Origin: REEB95 sp035934235
GTDB taxonomy: Bacteria > Pseudomonadota > Alphaproteobacteria > ATCC43930 > CGMCC-115725
Direction: 5' to 3'
Length of the DNA stretch: 64,000 nucleotides
NCBI GenBank assembly: GCA_035934235.1
Contig: DASYYB010000025.1
Span: 1 to 64,000 of the forward strand
In this document: positions 1 to 7,488 of the stretch, one piece after another
Layout of the letters: the number at the start of each line of letters is the position of its first letter
How positions within the stretch are numbered: position 1 is the stretch's first letter
Translations under genes and position numbers: made by a program
The notes under the pieces: generated by a model
Database searches by the model: none
What the model saw: only the letters and a program-made list of their open reading frames with translations
Told to the model about the DNA's origin: nothing

Positions 1-10
1 GAGCTTGATT

Positions 11-129
11 GGCTTGGTGGTTATGGCGAGGGAGTAAGCACCCGATCCCATCCCGAACTCGGCCGTGAAAGCCCTCAGCGCCGATGGTACTGTGTCTTAA
101 GACACGGGAGAGTAGGTCGCTGCCAAGCC
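11..129 (+). rRNA. rrf: 5S ribosomal RNA
   Basis: About 119 nt with the conserved 5S core (CCGATCCCATCCCGAACTCG in loop B/helix III). Complementary ends GGCTTGG and CCAAGCC form helix I, and flanking bases extend the pairing. It sits just before an initiator tRNA, the usual 3' end of an alphaproteobacterial rrn operon, so the 16S and 23S genes should lie left of the window. The exact mature ends are approximate. Confidence 0.96.
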
Positions 130-181
130 TATCAAGCTCCGTCGACACTCCCTCGCACCATGTTCATTCGTCCTCCGATGA

Positions 182-258
<77 letters not shown>

Positions 259-270
259 TCCTGCCCGATT

Positions 271-301
271 ACAAACGGCCGTCCTTTTGACGGCCGTTTG
301 T
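271..301 (+). terminator. hairpin after the rrn/tRNA-fMet unit
   Basis: A perfect inverted repeat: ACAAACGGCCGTC, a short T-rich loop, then GACGGCCGTTTGT. It lies 12 bases past the tRNA CCA end and 24 bases past the end of the convergent porin gene, so it could serve both directions. There is no strong T-tract after it, which lowers certainty that it is a classical intrinsic terminator. Confidence 0.65.
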
Positions 302-324
302 CGTTTCGTGCCGGCACGTTGCGT

Positions 325-1737
325 TCAGAACGTGATCGTGGTGCGCAGCCCGAAAACTGCTTCGTCGCCGACGATTTGGCTCGTGTGCTGCGGATTCTGG
401 ATTCCGCCGCCGGGATTGATCACGTATTGGAAGTCCGGCTGCAGCTGCCACCACGGCGCGACCTGATACTGATAGGTCACTTCGATGAAATGCTCGGCAC
501 TCCGCACCTGAAATGCCGCGCCAGTGAAATGGGCGGTGTCTTGGTCGAGCGCGGTGGCCCGGCCGCTGACATGCGCCCAGCCATAGCCGATGCCGACCGT
601 GTCGTTGTCGCGCCCAGGTAAGGGCGCCTTCAGGCTGACGCCGGCGTTGAGGCTTGCGTCGATCAGATTGCGATCGGCGGGCGCGCCCATGATTCGGGCA
701 AAGACGCCGACCGAACGCGGCCCGTCCGGCTGGCGCCACACCATCTGGTCGATGACGCCATAAACGCTGAAATTGCCGCGATGGCGGCGCGCGAGACCGT
801 TGCTCGCCGGGTTCGCCAGCGACACGCCGTTGCTGTCGAAACGCTGATCGAGAAAGCTGCCGCTGTCGTACCAGCCGCCGAATTTATAGGTGCCGGGCAG
901 GCCGCAGGCGAGGTTGCCGCAACCCTTGGCCGGCGAGGCATTGGCGGCATATTGAAGCTCGCCGATCCACAGTGCGCCGCCGCCGAAATTGAATTTCGTT
1001 CCCGAGGCCTCGGCGCCGCGCAGCTGCGGATCGGCGTTGAACGGGCCGCCGGGTGGATTGTCGTCGAAGACGCCGGCGAGCACGGCCATGGCGTCGGTCG
1101 GTTGAACGCGCAAGCGCACGCCCGGCGACGACAGCGGATAAGCCGGACCGCCGCCGAAAAGGTCGGCCGACGGCAGCATCGGCCAGCCCATCATCGTGTT
1201 CACGAACAGGCCGCCATACTGGCCGACGATGAATTCCTGATCGACGCTCTGCTGGCCGAGTTTGACGTCGGCTTTGCCGCCAAGAAATGCCTGCTGATAC
1301 CACAGCTCCCACAACCGGGTCGTACGGCTGGCTTCGATGCCGCTGGCAGTTTGCAGGGTGGCAAGGTTGTCGGTGCTGAGATTGCGGCCGTGGATCTGCA
1401 AGGCGCTGACGTCGAACGTGCCGCCCGACCATTGGAACGCTTTGCTGGTGTCCAGGCTGAGGCTGGCGGTGGTTAGGCCATCGTAATCGACGCCCGTATG
1501 GGTGCCGCCGATGACGTTGCCGAGCACCTCGTCGATTTCCTGCAGGTTGAAAGTGACGCCGACATTCAGCAGCGTCGGCCGCAAGCCGCCGATATCGCCG
1601 AGCAGATTGGAACGCTCCCATAGCCCTGTGGGCGCCGGCGTCTGGTCGGCCGCGGTGGTTTGCGCCGCGACTGGTAGTGCCCAAAGTAAAGCCCCCGCGG
1701 CGGCGGCTGGGCGCAGGAGATCTCGAACATGCCGCAT
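325..1737 (-). CDS. OprB-family carbohydrate-selective-type porin, likely Zur-regulated
   Basis: Outer-membrane beta-barrel porin of about 470 residues. The N-terminus has a signal peptide (hydrophobic PAAAAGALLWALPVAAQ). The mature part shows OprB-family features: WERSNLLGDIGGLRP near the start, many alternating Gly/aromatic strands and a terminal phenylalanine in TTITF. OprB porins are known for sugar uptake. Here a Zur-type palindrome lies about 46 bp upstream of the start, so a role in zinc-limited growth is inferred, not shown. I chose the ATG at 1737, which has AGGA just upstream, over a GTG seven codons earlier. It is transcribed away from the NRAMP cluster. Confidence 0.85.
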   Translation of the reverse strand: MRHVRDLLRPAAAAGALLWALPVAAQTTAADQTPAPTGLWERSNLLGDIGGLRPTLLNVGVTFNLQEIDEVLGNVIGGTHTGVDYDGLTTASLSLDTSKAFQWSGGTFDVSALQIHGRNLSTDNLATLQTASGIEASRTTRLWELWYQQAFLGGKADVKLGQQSVDQEFIVGQYGGLFVNTMMGWPMLPSADLFGGGPAYPLSSPGVRLRVQPTDAMAVLAGVFDDNPPGGPFNADPQLRGAEASGTKFNFGGGALWIGELQYAANASPAKGCGNLACGLPGTYKFGGWYDSGSFLDQRFDSNGVSLANPASNGLARRHRGNFSVYGVIDQMVWRQPDGPRSVGVFARIMGAPADRNLIDASLNAGVSLKAPLPGRDNDTVGIGYGWAHVSGRATALDQDTAHFTGAAFQVRSAEHFIEVTYQYQVAPWWQLQPDFQYVINPGGGIQNPQHTSQIVGDEAVFGLRTTITF

Positions 1738-1782
1738 GTAATTCCTGATTCGTTGCACTGTGGCGGGATGGGCGGCGCGAGC

Positions 1783-1800
1783 GATATGTTATATCATAAC
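1783..1800 (-). promoter_or_regulatory. Zur box upstream of the porin
   Basis: The 18-mer GATATGTTATATCATAAC is an imperfect palindrome. It aligns base for base with the sites at 4383-4400 (before znuA) and 7434-7451 (before zur) and resembles the known alphaproteobacterial Zur consensus with a GTTATA core. It sits 46 bp upstream of the porin start codon, where it could overlap the promoter. Confidence 0.8.
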
Positions 1801-1829
1801 ATTAATCAACGATCTCGCCGTATATATTT

Positions 1830-2018
1830 CTAGTGCCCGGTCGCTACCTGCGCGAAGCCGACCGCCATGATCGCGAGCATCGCGACGATGTAGATGCGCA
1901 GGCCCCAGAACACGGCTTGCTGCCACGGATGAAGGACGATGCGGGTGACCTCGGGCGGCGGCACATGCCAGCCTTCGCGCACGGCAATTGTGTCGAGATC
2001 GGATTGCTCATGGGTCAT
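1830..2018 (-). CDS. small single-TM protein downstream of the NRAMP-related gene
   Basis: A 62-residue protein with a polar N-terminal half and one hydrophobic segment (about residues 34-58, AVFWGLRIYIVAMLAIMAVG). It starts 12 bp after the stop of the NRAMP-related transporter, has AGGTG before its ATG, and is therefore very likely the last gene of that operon. I do not recognise a family. An accessory or stabilising role for the transporter is only a guess from position. Confidence 0.6.
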   Translation of the reverse strand: MTHEQSDLDTIAVREGWHVPPPEVTRIVLHPWQQAVFWGLRIYIVAMLAIMAVGFAQVATGH

Positions 2019-2030
2019 GACACACCTCGC

Positions 2031-3407
2031 TTAGAGTGCATTGGGGAAGACGGTTGAAATACCGTAGAGGCCGTTACAAACGATCAACAGAATCATGACG
2101 CCGATCGACAAGGCATTACGCAGGGGCGAATTCACGTGCTCGCCGAGCAATTCGCGGTCGTTCAACAGCATCAGCAGGAACAGCATCGCCGCCGGCATGA
2201 ACACGGTGGCGATGACCTGAACGGTAAGGTTCAGGAACCCGATCGGCACGTTCGGTAGCATCAGGGTTCCGGCCGCGATCGCCGTGCCCAGGACGGCCGG
2301 CGCATAGAAATAAAACGACCGCCGCGGCGAGACGTTGACCGAGCGCGGCACGTCGAGCGCTTCGCCGATGGCCCAGGCGGTACTGGCGGTGATGACGATC
2401 GCCGCGATGAGGCCTGCTTCCAGCAGTCCCAGCGCGAAGACGATCATCGCGTCCTGACCGAGCTTGGCGCCGATGGCGTGCACCACCGTGTCGTCGTCGA
2501 GCGAAGACGCGTTCGGCAAGGCGTGTAGATATTGGCCCGCAACCACGATGATCGCGACCGCCACCAGCACCATGCCGAGTACGCCCAGCATCAAGTCGCG
2601 CCGGCTCGCCTTGATGTCCTTGACCAGTAAGCCTTTGTCGACGACGCACGATTGCTGGAAGAACAGCTGCCACGGCGCGATGGTCGTGCCGATGTTCGCC
2701 GAAACCAGCATCAGGAACGACGCCGAGAACAGGCCGCCGGGCACGACCCAGCCGGTTTCGCCGGTGAAGGTGCGGCCGATGGCGCTCCAGTCGGGATTCG
2801 AGAGCAGGGCCAGCGGCACGAAGATCAGATTGAACGCCGCGATGAACAGCGAAACCCGCTCCCAGGAGTAATATTTGAGGAAGACGAGGACGCCGGTGAC
2901 TAGCCCGAAAGCGATCGGAATCGTGACCAGATAGGGCACATGGAAGATCGCACTGGCGACGCGCACGCCGATGAACTCGGTCATCAGTGTCAGGATGTTT
3001 GCCGCGACCAGATCGATCAGTGAGAACGCACCCCAGAATTTGCCGTAGCGCTTCCAGATCATCTCAGCGTGGCCGCGGCGCGTAACGGCGCCGAGCCGGA
3101 TGGTCATTTCCTGGACCAGATAGGCAATGAAGCCGAGCGGGATCATCAATGGAATGAACAGGCTGAAGCCATAGGTGGCGCCGGTCTGGGCATAGGTGAT
3201 GACACCGCCCGCGTCGTTGTCGCCGAGCATGACCAGGAGGCCGGGGCCGATCAGGGCAAGGCCGAGGGCAAGGCGGTTGAGAAAACTACGCTTGCCGGTG
3301 CGCAGACGCTCGATCCGCAGCCGGTCACGGATGCGATGCTCGAGCCCTTCAGTATAGGTGATGGGCGCTGTCATTGCAGGCGAGAAGGTTTGGGTTTCGA
3401 CGGACAT
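2031..3407 (-). CDS. NRAMP-related divalent metal transporter (non-canonical motifs)
   Basis: A 458-residue polytopic membrane protein of the SLC11/NRAMP fold with about 11 hydrophobic segments. The TM1 motif that is DPGN in classic MntH is GDNDAGG here (D63, N64, D65). The TM6 Met-Pro-His signature is absent; the equivalent region reads ANIGTTIAPWQLFFQQS (237-253). These changes place it in an NRAMP-related clade whose substrate cannot be assumed to be Mn or Fe; Mg, Ni, Co or another ion is possible. The ATG at 3407 was chosen for CCGGAG nine bases upstream. It follows a 91-aa gene and precedes a 62-aa membrane protein on the same strand, and the unit diverges from an RcnR/DmeR-type repressor. 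Confidence 0.85.
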   Translation of the reverse strand: MSVETQTFSPAMTAPITYTEGLEHRIRDRLRIERLRTGKRSFLNRLALGLALIGPGLLVMLGDNDAGGVITYAQTGATYGFSLFIPLMIPLGFIAYLVQEMTIRLGAVTRRGHAEMIWKRYGKFWGAFSLIDLVAANILTLMTEFIGVRVASAIFHVPYLVTIPIAFGLVTGVLVFLKYYSWERVSLFIAAFNLIFVPLALLSNPDWSAIGRTFTGETGWVVPGGLFSASFLMLVSANIGTTIAPWQLFFQQSCVVDKGLLVKDIKASRRDLMLGVLGMVLVAVAIIVVAGQYLHALPNASSLDDDTVVHAIGAKLGQDAMIVFALGLLEAGLIAAIVITASTAWAIGEALDVPRSVNVSPRRSFYFYAPAVLGTAIAAGTLMLPNVPIGFLNLTVQVIATVFMPAAMLFLLMLLNDRELLGEHVNSPLRNALSIGVMILLIVCNGLYGISTVFPNAL

Positions 3408-3444
3408 CGGCAATCTCCGGTAATAAAGAATATGCGGATCGCGG

Positions 3445-3720
3445 TTAGGCGATTCTGCGGGCGCGTCCAACGAATTTCGGCAGGCGCTGACGGCTCGCGT
3501 TGGCGGTAATCAAATGCTCAAGGCGTGGACCTATGTCCGGCTCCCAAGCGCAAGCCAACCGGCCCTTGGTGTCGTGGCGCCACCGGCAGATGAGGGGACG
3601 TTTGGCGTTCGCCGAATCGCCGATAACGACCGGGCGTACGCGGATTGGGGTGACATCGTCGTTCGGCCGTACAGTCGTCGGCCGGACGTTGCGGCGGATG
3701 TCGAGGATTGCGGCAGTCAT
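3445..3720 (-). CDS. 91-aa conserved-looking hypothetical protein, first gene of the NRAMP operon
   Basis: A 91-residue basic protein preceded by a perfect AGGAGG ribosome binding site seven bases before ATG, which is the main support that it is real. The middle carries KRPLICRWRHDTKGRLACAW, a Cys-Arg-Trp and Cys-Ala-Trp pair around a Gly-Arg-Leu turn. I have the impression that short alphaproteobacterial hypothetical proteins share this pattern. No function is known to me. The gene ends 37 bp before the NRAMP-related start, so the two are probably co-transcribed. Confidence 0.65.
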   Translation of the reverse strand: MTAAILDIRRNVRPTTVRPNDDVTPIRVRPVVIGDSANAKRPLICRWRHDTKGRLACAWEPDIGPRLEHLITANASRQRLPKFVGRARRIA

Positions 3721-3801
3721 GTCCGCGCCTCCTTTTCTCAGATCGGTTGCACCGACCCGGGAGGCGCGAGGGGAGGAGGGCGTTCTAAATCGAGCGCGGC
3801 T

Positions 3802-3837
3802 CCGGGACCTCGTGAATTTCCCGGGTATTGAACCCGG
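3802..3837 (-). promoter_or_regulatory. leader with two mutually exclusive hairpins before the 91-aa/NRAMP operon
   Basis: In the region transcribed ahead of the 91-aa gene, a central CCCGGG (about 3820-3825) can pair either with ACCCGG at 3832-3837 (loop of five) or with CCGGGA at 3802-3807 (loop of eleven). The two stems share bases, so only one can form, and they lie 82-117 nt upstream of the start codon. This is the layout of an attenuator or riboswitch expression platform. I could not match it to a known riboswitch class. Confidence 0.4.
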
Positions 3838-3960
3838 CCGAAATCATCGTCGCGCTGCGACTATGGCTGTCGGTCGGGGCATTACTAGATCGCGGGTTCA
3901 TCAGATCCCTTACGACTGGTTGCGCAAAACGCCGGGATCGACTTCCGACGCTCGAGGGGA

Positions 3961-3998
3961 TATATACCCCCCTAGAGGACTGACATATACCCCCATAT
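3961..3998 (+). promoter_or_regulatory. tandem C-tract operators of RcnR/DmeR type
   Basis: Two AT-flanked C-runs lie 23 bp apart: TATATACCCCCCTAG (3961-3975) and TATACCCCCATATA (3986-3999). An AT-rich inverted repeat around a five- or six-base C/G tract is the published operator form for RcnR-like and DmeR repressors. The second site ends 20 bp before the repressor start codon, so it fits autoregulation. The divergent NRAMP operon lies 240 bp away and may or may not share it. Confidence 0.75.
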
Positions 3999-4018
3999 AG
4001 GATAGGATCAAGCGGAAA

Positions 4019-4303
4019 ATGAGTCACACCACCGAGGAAAAAGAGAAACAGAAGCTCCTGTTGCGTCTGCGACGGATCCGGGGCCAACTCGAATCGGTTG
4101 AGCGCCGGGTGCAGGAAGACGCGAACTGCGCCGCTATCTTGCAGCAGGCGACGGCCTGTCGCGGCGCATTGGACGGGTTCATCGCCGAGGTGATCGAGGA
4201 TCACATCCTTGAGCATCTGGTCGACCCCAAGGCGTCGCGCGACGATCCGCGGGCCCAGGCCGCCGAGGAGCTTGTCGAGATCGTCCACTCGTTCTTGACC
4301 TGA
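4019..4303 (+). CDS. CsoR/RcnR-family metal-responsive repressor (DmeR-like)
   Basis: A 94-residue all-helical protein of the CsoR/RcnR/FrmR family. Likely metal ligands follow the RcnR pattern His3, Cys37, His62, His66, as expected for nickel or cobalt sensing; CsoR copper sensors and FrmR formaldehyde sensors lack this full set. The core LRRIRGQLESVERRV and ILQQATACRGALDGF are typical. Apo-repressors of this family bind C/G-tract operators, two of which lie directly upstream, and release DNA when metal binds. The divergent neighbour is an NRAMP-related transporter. No DmeF-type exporter is in the window. Confidence 0.88.
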   Translation: MSHTTEEKEKQKLLLRLRRIRGQLESVERRVQEDANCAAILQQATACRGALDGFIAEVIEDHILEHLVDPKASRDDPRAQAAEELVEIVHSFLT

Positions 4304-4346
4304 CGGCCGCACGCGCCGCCGCAGCGACCCGAACCATGGCCGACGA

Positions 4347-4364
4347 CCGTATATTATAACGTCG
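4347..4364 (-). promoter_or_regulatory. second, weaker Zur-like site before znuA
   Basis: Read on the minus strand the segment contains ACGTTATA followed by ATATAC, matching the left half of the strong site at 4383-4400 exactly over eight bases but with a poor right half. It is centred about 36 bp upstream of the strong site. A paired Zur site at znuA is plausible, but support is modest. Confidence 0.4.
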
Positions 4365-4382
4365 TGCTGGACCCGATCGATT

Positions 4383-4400
4383 GATACGTTATATCGTATC
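4383..4400 (+). promoter_or_regulatory. Zur box upstream of znuA
   Basis: GATACGTTATATCGTATC is a near-perfect 18-bp palindrome with outer arms GATACG and CGTATC. It lies 45 bp upstream of the znuA start and shares register and core with the sites at 1783-1800 and 7434-7451. Zinc-bound Zur would be expected to block transcription of znuACB here. Confidence 0.85.
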
Positions 4401-4445
4401 AATTCAACGGACGGGTTTTCGTCCATCTTTTGCGGGGGCAACCAC

Positions 4446-5312
4446 ATGAAACGCTTGTTCGTCCTGGCCGTGGTCGCTGGCGTGCTGGGCGCGGGCGCGC
4501 CGGCATTCGCTGCTGGCCCGGTTCCGATCGTCGCCGCCGAGAATTTCTATGGCGACATCGCGCGGCAGATCGGCGGCGCCGACGTGACGGTAACCAGCAT
4601 ACTCAGTAACCCAGACGAAGATCCGCATCTGTTCGAGGCCAGCCCCTCGGTTGCGCGTGCGATTTCGGGGGCAAAGTTCGTGATTTACAGCGGCATCGAT
4701 TACGATCCGTGGATGGCGAAACTGCTGGGCGCCGCCCGCAGTTCCGACCGCACCGTCATTGTCGTGGCCGAGCTCGCCGGCAAGAAGACGGGTGACAATC
4801 CGCATATCTGGTACGATCCGAACACGATGCTGACCTTTGCCAAAGTTTTGGCGGACGATCTGAGCGCCGCCGATCCCGCGCACCGGTCGGGTTACCAGGA
4901 GCGTTTGGCCCGGTTTCAGCAATCGATGAAGCCGATCCAGGCGAAGATCGCCGCCCTGCATGAACGCTTGGCGAGCACGCCGGTGACGGCGACAGAGCCC
5001 GTCTTCGGCTATATGTTCGAGGTGCTCGGCATGCAGGTCAGAAACCAGTCTTTCCAATTGGCGGTGATGAACAACACCGAACCCAGCGCGTCCGATGTTG
5101 CCGGCTTCGAGCGCGATCTCAAGACCCATAAGGTGAAGCTGTTGGTCTACAACAGCCAGGCGTCCGATCCGATCGCCGAACGCATGATGAAGCTTGCCAA
5201 GGCTTCGCATGTTCCCGTCGTCGGCGCGGCCGAGACCGAACCGCCCGGCAAGACTTATCAGCAATGGATGACGAGCGAGCTTGATGCGGTCGATCAGGCG
5301 CTGCCAAAATAG
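4446..5312 (+). CDS. znuA: zinc ABC transporter periplasmic binding protein (ZnuA-like)
   Basis: A 288-residue cluster A-I metal-binding protein with a Sec signal peptide ending AFAA. It captures metal in the periplasm for ZnuBC. Visible ligand candidates are His61 (DEDPHLFE), His120 (DNPHIWYDP), Glu184 (ATEPVFGYM) and Glu263 or Glu265 (AAETEPPGK). The third position is Glu where classical ZnuA has His, and the usual His/Asp-rich mobile loop is missing. That resembles the ligand set of manganese binders, but the Zur boxes and the zur gene three genes downstream favour zinc. A good start with a cleavable signal and the strong Zur box support the ATG. Confidence 0.88.
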   Translation: MKRLFVLAVVAGVLGAGAPAFAAGPVPIVAAENFYGDIARQIGGADVTVTSILSNPDEDPHLFEASPSVARAISGAKFVIYSGIDYDPWMAKLLGAARSSDRTVIVVAELAGKKTGDNPHIWYDPNTMLTFAKVLADDLSAADPAHRSGYQERLARFQQSMKPIQAKIAALHERLASTPVTATEPVFGYMFEVLGMQVRNQSFQLAVMNNTEPSASDVAGFERDLKTHKVKLLVYNSQASDPIAERMMKLAKASHVPVVGAAETEPPGKTYQQWMTSELDAVDQALPK

Positions 5313-5318
5313 GGATTG

Positions 5319-6161
5319 ATGACCGCTATCGCGCTGCGTGATGTCCGGCTGACGCTGGGCGATCGCGTCGTTCTCGACAAAATCACGCTGGACATCGCGG
5401 TGGGCGAGTTCGTCGGCGTGCTCGGGCCGAACGGTGCCGGAAAGACCACGTTGATGCGCGCGCTGCTCGGCTTGGTGCCGGCCAACCGCGGGACAATCCA
5501 GATTCTTGGCCGCCCGGCGACGCGCGGTAACGCCGCCATCGGCTATTTGCCTCAAGTCCATGCTGCGCCAACGGCGGGCCATTTGAACGGCTGGGATTTC
5601 ATCGCCAGCGTCGTCAACGGCCACCGCGTCGGTCTTCCGCTGACGGGTAGGGCAGGCCGGCGCGAGATCGAGCGCGCGCTGGACCGGGTCGGTGCGCGGG
5701 CGCTGGCGCGCCGGCCGCTGGCCGAGATTTCGGGTGGCGAGCGGCAGCGGCTGTTGCTGGCTCAAGCCTTGATCGGCAATCCGCAATTGTTGTTGCTGGA
5801 CGAACCGCTGATCAGTCTCGATCCACGCCACCAGGCCGAAGTGATCGGCCTGGTGAAATCGCTGCAGCGCGAGTTGCGGATCACCGTGCTGTTCAGCGCC
5901 CACGAGCTCAATCCGCTGCTCGGCGCCATCGACCGCGTGCTCTATCTCGGCAGCGGCCAGGCGGCGCTCGGCACCGTCGACGAAGTCATCACCGGACCCG
6001 TGCTGTCCCGCCTTTATGGTTCCGAGATCGAGGTCGTCCGGATCAAAGGCCGCATCTTCGTGATGTCGGGCGGTCACGAGTTGGAGGGCGACGGCCATCG
6101 CCACGATGCCGGATTGCCGCATTCGCACGGACATCACCACGCGCATTCCGGCCATGCTTGA
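5319..6161 (+). CDS. znuC: zinc ABC transporter ATPase with His-rich C-terminus (ZnuC)
   Basis: About 280 residues. Walker A is GPNGAGKTT, the signature is ISGGERQRL, Walker B is LLLLDEPL, and a switch His lies in SAHEL. The last 30 or so residues are His-rich (GHRHDAGLPHSHGHHHAHS), a cytoplasmic metal-binding tail seen in some ZnuC proteins. The ATG at 5319 follows the znuA stop by six bases; a TTG one codon earlier is possible. The 3' end overlaps the permease start by eight bases, which indicates translational coupling. Confidence 0.92.
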   Translation: MTAIALRDVRLTLGDRVVLDKITLDIAVGEFVGVLGPNGAGKTTLMRALLGLVPANRGTIQILGRPATRGNAAIGYLPQVHAAPTAGHLNGWDFIASVVNGHRVGLPLTGRAGRREIERALDRVGARALARRPLAEISGGERQRLLLAQALIGNPQLLLLDEPLISLDPRHQAEVIGLVKSLQRELRITVLFSAHELNPLLGAIDRVLYLGSGQAALGTVDEVITGPVLSRLYGSEIEVVRIKGRIFVMSGGHELEGDGHRHDAGLPHSHGHHHAHSGHA

Positions 6162-6951
6162 ATACGATTTCATGCGCAACGCGTTTGCCGCGGCGACCAT
6201 CGTCGCGATCGTGGCCGGCGCCGTCGGCTATTTCCTGGTGCTGCGCAGCCAGACCTTCGCCGGTCACGCGCTCGCGCATGTCGGCTTCACCGGCGCGACC
6301 GGTGCGGTGCTGATCGGCGTGTCGCCGTTGTCGGGGCTGGTGCTGGTGACGCTGGCGGCGGGTCTCGGCATGGGTTTCATCGGCGAGAAACTGGCGCAAC
6401 GCGACGTCGCTATCGGCCTGGTGCTCGCCTTGGCGCTCGGTCTTGGCCTTCTCTTCCTGCATTTCTTCACCGCCTACGCGAGCCAGGCGACGGCGTTGTT
6501 GTTCGGCAACGTTCTTGCCGTCGATATCCAAACCGTCTGGACGTTGCTGGTGTTGGGCGCAATCAGCGTCGCTTTGCTGGCGGTCATTTCGCGGCCGCTG
6601 TTGTTCGCCAGCCTGCAGCCGGAGCTTGCGGAGGCGAAAGGCGTTTCGCTGCGGCTCTATTCGGTCCTGTTCCTGGCGATCGTCGCCCTGACGACGGCCG
6701 AATGCGCCCAGATCGTCGGCGTGTTGCTGGTCTTCGCGCTGATGGTCGGTCCGGCGGCGGCGGCGATGCGATTGACGCATGCGGTGGCGGCTGGCGTGCT
6801 ACTGTCGGTTCTGCTCGCCGTCGTCGAAGCGTGGCTCGGCCTGACGTTGGCGTTCTACACCGATTGGCCGACCAGCTTCTGGATCACCGCGCTGAGCGTC
6901 GCGATTTATCTGCTCGCCAATCTGCGCTGGCCGGCCGCCGTCCGCACCTAG
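6154..6951 (+). CDS. znuB: zinc ABC transporter permease (ZnuB)
   Basis: A 265-residue ABC-3 family permease with about eight transmembrane segments. It starts MLEYDFMRNAF inside the end of znuC, and no other start gives a hydrophobic N-terminus so well placed. It forms the membrane channel for ZnuA-delivered metal. The gene ends in CCTAGG shared with the convergent zur gene, the two stop codons overlapping by two bases. Confidence 0.92.
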   Translation: MLEYDFMRNAFAAATIVAIVAGAVGYFLVLRSQTFAGHALAHVGFTGATGAVLIGVSPLSGLVLVTLAAGLGMGFIGEKLAQRDVAIGLVLALALGLGLLFLHFFTAYASQATALLFGNVLAVDIQTVWTLLVLGAISVALLAVISRPLLFASLQPELAEAKGVSLRLYSVLFLAIVALTTAECAQIVGVLLVFALMVGPAAAAMRLTHAVAAGVLLSVLLAVVEAWLGLTLAFYTDWPTSFWITALSVAIYLLANLRWPAAVRT

Positions 6952-7406
6952 GCGGCGCGTGCGCACGCGGCGCAGGTGCCTTCGATCTCGACAACCGTAT
7001 CGCGTGCCCGGAAACCCTTGCGTTCGGCGGCATGCGTCAGCGCGCGGGCGGCCGCCTGGTCTTCGATCTCCGCGACCGAGCCGCATTCGCCGCAGATCAG
7101 GAATTGGGCAACATGCCGATGGCCGGTTTCGGCGCAGGGGATGAACGCATTGAGGCGTTCGAGCCGGTGGATCAGGCCCTGTTCGAGCAGGAATTCGAGC
7201 GCGCGATAGACCGTCGGCGGCACCGCGCCCTTGCGAACCTTCCGGAGGCGGTCGAGCAGCTGATAGGCCGTAACCGGGCCGTCGGCTTCGAGGACGAGGC
7301 CAAGGACGCTGCGACGCAATTCCGTGAGCTGCGCGCCGTTGCGCGCGCAGGCGGCGGCTGCCCGATCGAGTTGAGCCGTGACGCCACGGCGTCCTTTGGC
7401 TGTCAT
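6948..7406 (-). CDS. zur: zinc uptake regulator, Fur family (Zur)
   Basis: A 152-residue Fur-superfamily repressor. The N-terminal winged helix (about 15-85) contains PTVYRALEFL, the DNA-recognition helix typical of Fur/Zur. The C-terminal part has the structural zinc pairs C105-x-x-C108 and C145-x-x-C148, and a GHRH stretch (95-98) contributes to the sensory site. It converges on znuB and has its own Zur box 28 bp upstream, so autoregulation is likely. Its location next to znuACB rather than iron or manganese genes supports Zur over Fur or Mur. Confidence 0.92.
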   Translation of the reverse strand: MTAKGRRGVTAQLDRAAAACARNGAQLTELRRSVLGLVLEADGPVTAYQLLDRLRKVRKGAVPPTVYRALEFLLEQGLIHRLERLNAFIPCAETGHRHVAQFLICGECGSVAEIEDQAAARALTHAAERKGFRARDTVVEIEGTCAACARAA

Positions 7407-7433
7407 GCCCGGTCCTGCCAGCGGATTCGCAAT

Positions 7434-7451
7434 GTTATGTTATATCACACG
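7434..7451 (-). promoter_or_regulatory. Zur box upstream of zur
   Basis: GTTATGTTATATCACACG aligns with the two stronger sites at the porin and znuA, identical through the TGTTATATCA core, but its right arm is degenerate. A weaker site before the regulator itself would allow partial autoregulation. Confidence 0.65.
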
Positions 7452-7488
7452 ACCATGGCCCGCCAGCGGCGTTTGTGCCGCCGGCCGG

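Noticed and set aside
269..1684. Several long open frames on both strands inside the porin gene
   Set aside because: They are shadows of a high-G+C gene. Only the minus-strand 470-aa frame has a signal peptide, family motifs and an upstream regulatory site.
4404..6200. 598-codon minus-strand frame across znuA-znuC
   Set aside because: Low-complexity composition (many Arg/Gln/His/Asp), no motif and antisense to clear znu genes.
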